From assembly GCA_022702085.1 (NCBI GenBank), contig JAKONF010000175.1, forward strand, positions 1 to 7,443: a stretch of 7,443 nucleotides of DNA. Direction: 5' to 3'. This document shows positions 1 to 4,302 of the stretch, one piece after another. Under the pieces are notes generated by a model. It ran no database searches. It saw nothing but the letters and a program-made list of their open reading frames with translations, and was not told the origin of the DNA. How positions within the stretch are numbered: position 1 is the first letter of the stretch; every line of letters begins with the position of its first letter. A program made the translations under genes and the position numbers. The DNA is from Rickettsiaceae bacterium. GTDB lineage: Bacteria > Pseudomonadota > Alphaproteobacteria > Rickettsiales > Rickettsiaceae.

Positions 1-285
1 ATCATGTTGATAAACTTCAACTTCATTACCAGCTCCAACTCCTTCAATATCGGCGAAGGGCATAAGCAAAATGATATTGTTATCAAAACCTACAACCTCA
101 CAGATTACGAGAGAAGATCTCTGGACATTACGAATTCTGCAGCGAGAACCTATCGAGACAAATTCACCAGTCCCTACGCACTCAATAATCAAACCCTTTA
201 TAGCAACCACTCTGCCAGAAATTTTAACGGGTTTAATGTCCGCTGCTTGTTGTTTTATAGATTCTAAAAAAGTTTTAAAACTCAT
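1..285 (-). CDS. fliI: Flagellum-specific ATPase FliI, N-terminal part (cut by window edge)
   Basis: An open frame of 95 codons starts with ATG at 285 and runs off the left edge. The translation opens MSFKTFLESIKQQ, continues with GRVVAIKGLIIECVG, and then has CEVVGFDNNIILLMPFADIEG. This is the N-terminal beta-barrel pattern of the FliI/SctN family: a GRV..V.GL..E strand followed by CEVVGF....LLMPF....G. FliI is the cytoplasmic ATPase that, with FliH and FliJ, feeds substrates to the flagellar type III export apparatus. The Walker A, Walker B and catalytic regions lie outside the window, so activity cannot be judged. The CEVVGF/LLMPF wording resembles alphaproteobacterial FliI more than injectisome ATPases, but SctN or a broader F1-like ATPase is not excluded. 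Its ATG follows the stop of the upstream EAL gene by 3 bases, so the two are probably one transcript. An AAGG lies 11 nt upstream, a weak and slightly distant ribosome site. A longer plus-strand frame here is only its antisense. Confidence 0.75.
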   Translation of the reverse strand, partial: MSFKTFLESIKQQAADIKPVKISGRVVAIKGLIIECVGTGEFVSIGSRCRIRNVQRSSLVICEVVGFDNNIILLMPFADIEGVGAGNEVEVYQHD

Positions 286-288
286 AAT

Positions 289-1494
289 TCATGAAACCTT
301 ATTGCTAGAAGCAGGAGAAAAGAAATTACCTTGCATGCCATCAACCTTAATGTCAATCAAAAATTTTGCTATTTCACCATTTTCTACAAATTCTGCCACT
401 GTTTTGATGCCTAGATCTTCTGAGATTTTAACTAGAGTTTCGACAAAATACTTACTCTGGTGGTTACTGGTAATATTTTTTATATAACTACCATCAATTT
501 TAACAATATCAATAGGTAAGTGCTGTAACTGCTTGAAAGAAGTAAAGCCTGAACCAAAATCATCAAGAGCAAAACGGCAACCATAACTGTGTAATCTATT
601 CATAAATTTTTTAGTTTTCTCAAAATCTACATTTAGGATAGTTTCCGTAACCTCAATGATCAGGCGATCTGCTACGTCGTGAATTTTTAATAAGTCTTCA
701 GCCTTTTGTAGTAGATACTCATCAAGAATACCGCAATTGGAAATGTTAACTGATAACGAAATTTTGTTATCATTAATAAGCTCATTAATTGCCATGTCTA
801 AAGCTAGAATATCAATTACATTGATTAATCCTCTAGATTCTGCAGAGGGGATATATGGACCAATAGAAACCAATTCATTGTTTCTGTCTAAAATGCGTAG
901 TAAACATTCATAATATGGTACTTCACCAGTTCTACGATCAACTATGGGCTGATAAGCAAATTTGATTGTATTATCATTTAACGCTTGTTTTAGTGAGGCT
1001 AACTCAGAATCCACTCTTTCCGAGATTAATAGATTAGCCTTGGCATCATGATAGTTTTGATAATAACGATAAGGATAATTATTAACTAACATGCAGAACA
1101 AAATATTAGCTATCTGCGAGCTATCTTGACAATCTTCTGGAAAATTTAAACTAGAGATTGAAACATTTATGTGAAGTTTAGGAAAATTTTCATCTATATA
1201 TAACTGTAATCTTGAATAAATATCAAAAGCTAATGATCTCATAGAAAAGTCATCTTGATCAGCTATTGGAAACTTAAGAAAAATTTTGTTATTAGTAGAA
1301 CAAAAATCAAAAGCTACTTTTAATTCTTTAAATTTAATTTTAATTATTTCCTCAACTACGTTGATTGCCTGCATAGCATTCTCACTACTAGCTATAATCT
1401 CATCGTAATTAACTATTTTAATTAACATACAGCATTGAGACAAATCTTCCATGAATTTGAAAAATTTTATAGCTTGATTTTCTGAGTTGTGCAT
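289..1494 (-). CDS. EAL-domain cyclic-di-GMP phosphodiesterase with degenerate GGDEF-like N-terminus
   Basis: A 401-residue protein with no obvious signal peptide or membrane segment, so probably cytoplasmic. Residues about 20-150 resemble a worn GGDEF domain: the GGDEF signature is missing, but the tail SSLNFPEDCQDSSQIA matches the end of that fold. Residues about 170-395 are a full EAL domain, which hydrolyses cyclic di-GMP to pGpG. The signature reads ECL instead of EAL, keeping the metal-binding E196. N250 (SVNIS), E281 (IEVTE), D311-D312 (DDFGSG), K332 (VKIDG), E368 (AEF) and Q388 (MQG) are all present. From E281 on, their spacing equals that of the well-studied enzyme RocR, so catalysis is plausible. 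The partner downstream is fliI, only 3 bases away, which points to a role in flagellar assembly or motility. TipF of Caulobacter is a known EAL flagellar protein, but this one lacks the recognisable membrane-anchored, coiled-coil N-terminus. No good Shine-Dalgarno precedes the ATG, so the exact start is less sure than the domain call. Confidence 0.9.
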   Translation of the reverse strand: MHNSENQAIKFFKFMEDLSQCCMLIKIVNYDEIIASSENAMQAINVVEEIIKIKFKELKVAFDFCSTNNKIFLKFPIADQDDFSMRSLAFDIYSRLQLYIDENFPKLHINVSISSLNFPEDCQDSSQIANILFCMLVNNYPYRYYQNYHDAKANLLISERVDSELASLKQALNDNTIKFAYQPIVDRRTGEVPYYECLLRILDRNNELVSIGPYIPSAESRGLINVIDILALDMAINELINDNKISLSVNISNCGILDEYLLQKAEDLLKIHDVADRLIIEVTETILNVDFEKTKKFMNRLHSYGCRFALDDFGSGFTSFKQLQHLPIDIVKIDGSYIKNITSNHQSKYFVETLVKISEDLGIKTVAEFVENGEIAKFLIDIKVDGMQGNFFSPASSNKVS

Positions 1495-1564
1495 ATTAGT
1501 TCTAAAATTTTTAAGTGTAACCTAACTTAGATCATAAGCTCAATCAATCTATCTTAGATAATGC

Positions 1565-1595
1565 ACTATACTCTACCAAAATTAATTGGTATAGT
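1565..1595. promoter_or_regulatory. Nested inverted repeat in the divergent EAL/bolA spacer
   Basis: Outer arms ACTATAC (1565-1571) and GTATAGT (1589-1595) are perfect complements. They share the site with an alternative pair TACCAA (1574-1579) and TTGGTA (1586-1591), so two mutually exclusive foldings exist. TATACT (1567-1572) and TATAGT (1590-1595) each match the -10 consensus at five of six positions on the plus strand, but neither has a convincing -35. A dyad between divergent genes could be an operator controlling one or both directions. This is an inference from symmetry and position only. Confidence 0.35.
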
Positions 1596-1600
1596 ATTTG

Positions 1601-1630
1601 TTATTGAAATCAACGCAAATATTTCAATAA
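1601..1630 (+). promoter_or_regulatory. Perfect 10-bp inverted repeat in the bolA leader
   Basis: TTATTGAAAT (1601-1610) and ATTTCAATAA (1621-1630) are exact reverse complements separated by the ten bases CAACGCAAAT. The element ends 12 bases before the bolA ATG. If the TATAGT at 1590-1595 is a -10 box, transcription would begin at about the first arm and the hairpin would form the 5' end of the bolA message. It has no T-run after it, so it is not a typical terminator. A protein operator or an mRNA-stabilising stem are both possible. Confidence 0.4.
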
Positions 1631-1642
1631 ATATTAATAAGT

Positions 1643-1957
1643 ATGAATATGATCAAAGCAGATGAAATGTTAGTCAAAAATTCTTTAACGAGAGCTGATA
1701 GGATTAAAGAAAAGTTAGCGTGCCTAGAGCCAAGTTATTTACAAATAATCGATGAAAGCACTGCTCATGCAAATCATTTTGAGGCAACTTCCCCAGAAAC
1801 ACATCTTAAATTGATGATTACAACTACTCAATTCTCCGGTCTTAATCGCCTTAAGCAGCACAAACTAATCAATGAACTACTATCTTCAGAATTTGAAGAT
1901 GGTTTGCACGCTTTAACTATAAAAATAATTGATGAGGCAAAAAATGATACAAAATAA
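1643..1957 (+). CDS. bolA: BolA family protein
   Basis: A 104-residue protein with the complete BolA fold pattern: a first helix (residues about 16-28), the strand and loop IIDESTAHANHF (35-46), ETHLKLMI (52-59), the helix-turn-helix-like FSGLNRLKQHKLINELL (64-80), and the closing strand GLHALTIKI (87-95). His42, His45 and the near-C-terminal His89 are retained. The last belongs to the conserved site through which BolA proteins share an Fe-S cluster with monothiol glutaredoxins (GrxD type). Family roles are Fe-S trafficking and stress or morphology control; which applies here is not visible. The start shown gives a slightly long N-terminus, and ATG at 1649, two codons later, is equally possible because no strong Shine-Dalgarno is present. 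It opens a plus-strand unit and its 3' end overlaps the ubiK-type gene by 14 bases. Confidence 0.88.
   Translation: MNMIKADEMLVKNSLTRADRIKEKLACLEPSYLQIIDESTAHANHFEATSPETHLKLMITTTQFSGLNRLKQHKLINELLSSEFEDGLHALTIKIIDEAKNDTK
1931..1946 (+). promoter_or_regulatory. Ribosome binding site of the ubiK-type gene, inside bolA
   Basis: GATGAGG at 1931-1937 contains GAGG, followed by CAAAAA and ATG at 1944. The six-base spacing is ideal and decides between three in-frame starts. Ribosomes finishing bolA at 1957 would pass directly over this site. Confidence 0.7.
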
Positions 1958-2156
1958 TATTTTGAAAATGTTATCGAGTGGCGCTTCTGTAATGCAAAAT
2001 ATAAGTAGAAATATCACTGAAAAAGGTCAAGAGATAATAGAAGACAATATTTTGAAAGGGAAATATGTTACTAGAGAAGAATATTCAAGTCTAGAAGCAA
2101 GATTAACAAAATTACAACAAGAACTTGAAACTATTAAATCTAAAATTGATAATTAA
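1944..2156 (+). CDS. ubiK: Small UbiK/YqiC (BMFP-domain) family protein
   Basis: A 70-residue protein: an amphipathic N-terminal helix (about 1-35), then KYVTREEYSSLEARLTKLQQ (40-59) leading into a coiled-coil tail to residue 67. VTREE(F/Y) followed by leucine heptads is the hallmark of the BMFP domain. UbiK is a trimeric accessory factor that binds UbiJ and membrane lipid and supports aerobic ubiquinone synthesis in gammaproteobacteria; in rickettsial relatives the function is only assumed. The start is chosen at ATG 1944 because GAGG at 1934-1937 sits six bases before it. TTG 1929 and ATG 1932 would add five residues but lie in front of or inside that ribosome site. The Shine-Dalgarno and start lie inside bolA, which argues for translational coupling. 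Family membership is fairly secure, the gene symbol less so. Confidence 0.75.
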   Translation: MIQNNILKMLSSGASVMQNISRNITEKGQEIIEDNILKGKYVTREEYSSLEARLTKLQQELETIKSKIDN

Positions 2157-2187
2157 TAACTATAAACTGATTTTCAATTTATAGTTA
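2157..2187. terminator. Hairpin after the ubiK-type gene, possible weak terminator
   Basis: TAACTATAAA (2157-2166) and TTTATAGTTA (2178-2187) are perfect 10-bp arms with an 11-base loop, beginning right after the stop codon. There is no T-run downstream (ACCCTATT follows), and the stem is nearly all A-T, so it may be an RNA 3'-end stabiliser rather than an efficient intrinsic terminator. Confidence 0.45.
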
Positions 2188-2196
2188 CCCTATTAC

Positions 2197-2230
2197 TTGA
2201 CGTACAATTTTATACATGTTAATTTATAAT
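2197..2230 (+). promoter_or_regulatory. Candidate promoter of the phasin-like gene
   Basis: TTGACG at 2197-2202 matches five of six -35 positions, and a perfect TATAAT lies at 2225-2230. The spacing is 22 bases, longer than the usual 16-18, so the two may not work as a pair. A poorer -10 (TAATTT, 2220-2225) is at the proper 17-base distance from TTGACG. Transcription would start 25-35 bases before the gene. Position after a hairpin supports an independent promoter here. Confidence 0.45.
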
Positions 2231-2260
2231 AATAAAATATAAAATATTTAAGGAAAAATT

Positions 2261-2704
2261 ATGTTTAATAACAATCCATTTTTTGATTCGATGAAAGCCT
2301 TTATTAATCCGGAACTTGTCAATAATTCAATTAAAAATATGACTAATATGGATTTTTCATCATTCTCTAATCTTGTGACAAAAAATGCTGAAGTAATTAA
2401 TGAGACCAATAGAAAGATAGCCGAGAATATGCAGTTATTAGCACGTAGAGGTTCTGAAATGTTTCAAGAAAACGTAACGGAAGCTTTTAATAATGTACAA
2501 AGCGCCATGAAATCCTCCGATATAGAACAAGCAGCTTCCTCAAATCAACAATATTTGCGCCAAGCAGTTGAGAAATCTGTAAATCAGTCCAAAGAGCTGA
2601 TTGATATGATATCCAAATCATCTAGAGAAATTTTTGAGACTGTAAGCAACAATACTAATCAAAGTGTTAATGAAACTTTCAATCAAGCTAAAAAAAGCTG
2701 CTAA
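2261..2704 (+). CDS. Phasin family protein (polyhydroxyalkanoate granule-associated type)
   Basis: A 147-residue, almost wholly helical, soluble protein with no signal peptide or membrane segment. The N-terminus (FNNNPFFDSMKAFINPELV, 2-20) is followed by long amphipathic helices with many Asn, Gln, Ser and charged residues. NAEVINETNRKIAENMQLLA (42-61) and the following RRGSEMFQENV (62-72) resemble the core of the Phasin_2 family, where a long run of N/A/Q-rich helix carries the motif around 'aRrqaE'. Phasins coat polyhydroxyalkanoate granules and affect their number and size. No PHA synthase or ketothiolase gene is in the window, so substrate and role are inferred from family only. AAGGA at 2250-2254 lies six bases before the ATG, a strong ribosome site that fixes the start. 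Hairpins flank the gene on both sides, suggesting a single-gene transcript. Other low-complexity helical proteins could mimic this pattern. Confidence 0.7.
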   Translation: MFNNNPFFDSMKAFINPELVNNSIKNMTNMDFSSFSNLVTKNAEVINETNRKIAENMQLLARRGSEMFQENVTEAFNNVQSAMKSSDIEQAASSNQQYLRQAVEKSVNQSKELIDMISKSSREIFETVSNNTNQSVNETFNQAKKSC

Positions 2705-2715
2705 ATATCAATTCA

Positions 2716-2749
2716 TCAAGTAATTATTAATTTCATAATAATTACTTGA
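2716..2749. terminator. Perfect 14-bp inverted repeat after the phasin-like gene
   Basis: Arms TCAAGTAATTATTA (2716-2729) and TAATAATTACTTGA (2736-2749) pair perfectly around a six-base loop, 12 bases after the stop codon. The position suits a transcript end, but the following bases (ATCCCCACTC) are not a T-run, so intrinsic termination would be inefficient. RNA stabilisation or a DNA-binding dyad are alternatives. Confidence 0.5.
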
Positions 2750-2768
2750 ATCCCCACTCTAAAAATTT

Positions 2769-2785
2769 AATATTTACTAAATATT
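2769..2785. repeat. Short A/T palindrome upstream of truB
   Basis: AATATTTA (2769-2776) and TAAATATT (2778-2785) are perfect complements around a single C. It lies about 45 bases before the truB start, where a regulator could bind. TATCAT at 2791-2796 just after it is a possible -10 box, without a good -35. In DNA this A+T rich, such palindromes arise often by chance. Confidence 0.25.
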
Positions 2786-2831
2786 CATTTTATCATAAAT
2801 TCTGGAATTCAATAATTTGGTACCACAAAAT

Positions 2832-3746
2832 ATGAATGGATGGCTTAACTTTTATAAACCTATTGGTATAAGTTCGGCAAAATTAGTTTTTATCGTTAAA
2901 AAATTATTAGGAGGTACCGTTAAAGTAGGTCACGCTGGTACTCTAGACGTTGAAGCTGAAGGTATCCTGCCGCTCGCTATCGGTGAGGCTACTAAGTTAG
3001 TGAAATATCTGGTAGATGCAGTTAAAGAATATGAATTTGAAATAAAATTTGGCGCGCAAACTGATACAGGAGATGCCAGTGGTAAAGTCATCAAAATTAC
3101 TGATAAATTACCTGATAGAGAACAATGTATTAATGTTTGTAGTGAGTTTATTGGTACTATTAATCAAGTACCACCAGCTTTTTCTGCTCTTAAAATAAAT
3201 GGTCAGAGAGCGTATAATTTGGCTAGAAAAAGATCATCAGCGCAGAATTCAGATGATCATATAAAAATTCAGCTTAAAGCTCGCCAAATACAAATTTATG
3301 ATCTTGAGTTATTAGAAGTAGATGAACAGAATAACATTGCTAGTTATAGAACTACTTGCTCGAAAGGTACTTACATAAGAACTCTTGCAGAGGACATTGC
3401 TTTATCCTTGCAAAGTTTGGGTTTTGTGATAAAATTGCGCCGCACTAGGGTTGGCATGTTTTCTTTGCATAATGCATTATACCTAGCAGATCTAGAGCAA
3501 AAACGAGAATTTAGTAATGAATTCTTACATGACAAAATTATTGAGACTGAAGCAATACTGGACGACATCCCGGTACTTGATATAACTGAAGTTCAAGCTA
3601 CAAAGATTAGATATGGTCAAATATGTGTCTTTGAACATACAATTGATCAAGAAAAAATATGGCTTAGACATAAGCAAAAATTGGTAGCTATAGGTTATAT
3701 AAGTGCGAATTGTTTCAAATCTCAAAGAGTATTTAATTTAACTTAA
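2832..3746 (+). CDS. truB: tRNA pseudouridine-55 synthase TruB
   Basis: A 304-residue enzyme that isomerises U55 of the T-loop in elongator tRNAs to pseudouridine. It opens GWLNFYKPIGISSAKL (residues 3-18). The motif GHAGTLD (33-39) carries the catalytic Asp39, followed by GILPLAIGEATKL (44-56). QTDTGDASGK (76-85), PPAFSALKINGQRAYNLAR (114-132) and CSKGTYIRTLAED (176-188) are the remaining hallmark blocks. Residues about 245-304 form a divergent C-terminal RNA-binding domain. Length and wording look like rickettsial TruB. The ATG at 2832 is preferred because the family starts directly at the GWLN/KP segment. A TTG at 2817 would add MVPQN and has no better ribosome site, so the start is somewhat uncertain. 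rpsO follows 15 bases after the stop, an expected operon partner. The usual proteobacterial upstream neighbours infB and rbfA are absent here. Confidence 0.95.
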   Translation: MNGWLNFYKPIGISSAKLVFIVKKLLGGTVKVGHAGTLDVEAEGILPLAIGEATKLVKYLVDAVKEYEFEIKFGAQTDTGDASGKVIKITDKLPDREQCINVCSEFIGTINQVPPAFSALKINGQRAYNLARKRSSAQNSDDHIKIQLKARQIQIYDLELLEVDEQNNIASYRTTCSKGTYIRTLAEDIALSLQSLGFVIKLRRTRVGMFSLHNALYLADLEQKREFSNEFLHDKIIETEAILDDIPVLDITEVQATKIRYGQICVFEHTIDQEKIWLRHKQKLVAIGYISANCFKSQRVFNLT

Positions 3747-3747
3747 A

Positions 3748-3764
3748 TAAGGAGCAATGCGATG
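3748..3764 (+). promoter_or_regulatory. Strong Shine-Dalgarno of rpsO
   Basis: TAAGGAG at 3748-3754 is followed by seven bases and ATG at 3762. It lies in the short truB-rpsO gap and is the best anti-16S match in the window, fitting an abundant ribosomal protein. Confidence 0.75.
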
Positions 3765-4031
3765 TCGATTACGGGTGAACGTAAGCAACAATTAATTAAA
3801 GAATATGCAAATAGCGCAAATGATACTGGCTCAGTCGAAGTTCAATGTGCAATTTTAACTGAAAGAATAACTCAATTAACAGAGCATTTTAAGACAAATG
3901 CAAAAGATCATTCGTCAAGAAGAGGCTTATTAATGATGGTCGGACGCCGCCGCAGTCTACTTGATTATTTAAAGAAAAATGATCATGATAGATATTTAAA
4001 ATTGATCAATCAATTAGGTATCAGAAAATAA
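3762..4031 (+). CDS. rpsO: 30S ribosomal protein S15
   Basis: An 89-residue protein, the standard S15 length. It has the four-helix arrangement with [21 protein letters not shown] (residues 23-43) and the RNA-contacting region [25 protein letters not shown] (48-72). The signature DHSSRRGL...GRRR..LDYL is complete. S15 is a primary 16S rRNA binder that nucleates the central domain of the small subunit by holding the three-way junction of helices 20-22. In several bacteria it also represses its own message through the leader. Here the gap before it is only 15 bases, so any such control structure would have to overlap the end of truB. The gene is co-directional with truB and pnp, the conserved arrangement. 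The near-ideal Shine-Dalgarno supports the start. Confidence 0.97.
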   Translation: MSITGERKQQLIKEYANSANDTGSVEVQCAILTERITQLTEHFKTNAKDHSSRRGLLMMVGRRRSLLDYLKKNDHDRYLKLINQLGIRK

Positions 4032-4080
4032 CATTAAATACTTAGCCTAAGAAACATTGCTTAAAAATTTTAGCATAGAT

Positions 4081-4110
4081 AAGAAATTATATTTTTGAAA
4101 ATTTTCTTTT
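4081..4110 (+). terminator. Weak A/T hairpin with T-run after rpsO
   Basis: AAGAAATT at 4081-4088 can pair with AATTTTCTT at about 4100-4108, with one bulged T, and is followed by more T residues. The stem has only two G-C pairs, so it is at best a leaky terminator or an RNA end-processing site about 50 bases after the rpsO stop. Confidence 0.25.
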
Positions 4111-4149
4111 TAAATCTTAGAAATACACTTATTTCAATTAAAACTATAA

Positions 4150-4180
4150 GCGTCCTCGAGTAATCTTGGGCGCACTTTTT
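4150..4180 (+). terminator. GC-containing hairpin plus T-run in the rpsO-pnp spacer
   Basis: GCGTCC (4150-4155) pairs with GGGCGC (4168-4173) through one G-U wobble. TTTTT follows at 4176-4180. It is the only G+C rich island in an otherwise A+T rich 271-base spacer, which suggests selection. A factor-independent terminator for rpsO, or an attenuator that partly separates pnp from rpsO, are both plausible. The 12-base loop makes it weaker than the terminator after pnp. Confidence 0.5.
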
Positions 4181-4214
4181 AAATTCTCTAACTTTAATCA
4201 TTTGATTTAAAATT

Positions 4215-4242
4215 TTTAGCAATTTTCTGCGCTAGCTATGAT
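4215..4242 (+). promoter_or_regulatory. Candidate pnp promoter
   Basis: TATGAT at 4237-4242 matches five of six -10 positions. TTTAGC at 4215-4220, 16 bases upstream, matches three of six -35 positions. Transcription would start about 50 bases before pnp, placing the leader hairpin near the 5' end of the message. The -35 is weak, so the call is tentative. Confidence 0.3.
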
Positions 4243-4247
4243 TTGCC

Positions 4248-4272
4248 ATTGCGATATGGTAATATCGCCAAT
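4248..4272 (+). promoter_or_regulatory. Stem-loop in the pnp leader
   Basis: GCGATAT (4251-4257) and ATATCGC (4262-4268) are perfect arms around the tetraloop GGTA. ATT (4248-4250) and AAT (4270-4272) extend the stem to ten pairs with one bulged C. It ends 19 bases before the Shine-Dalgarno GAGGAA (4292-4297) of pnp. In E. coli a pnp leader duplex is cut by RNase III and then degraded by PNPase, giving autoregulation. The location here fits a similar role, but no such mechanism is shown by the sequence itself. Confidence 0.5.
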
Positions 4273-4302
4273 TAAAAATATTAAAATATATGAGGAATAG
4301 AA

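Noticed and set aside
4..487. Overlapping plus-strand open frames of 87 and 138 codons at the left edge
   Set aside because: They are antisense to the fliI and EAL coding frames, which show clear family motifs. The plus-strand translations show no recognisable family and have no ribosome sites.
2817..2831. TTG at 2817 as the truB start
   Set aside because: It would add MVPQN ahead of the conserved GWLN start, without a better ribosome site. ATG 2832 fits the family better, although TTG cannot be fully excluded.
3371..3725. Two overlapping minus-strand frames of 65-66 codons inside truB
   Set aside because: Antisense to conserved TruB blocks, with no family resemblance.
4150..4173. GC-rich island in the rpsO-pnp spacer considered as a tRNA or other structural RNA fragment
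   Set aside because: It is too short, has no T-loop or anticodon arm pattern, and fits a hairpin with a T-run better.
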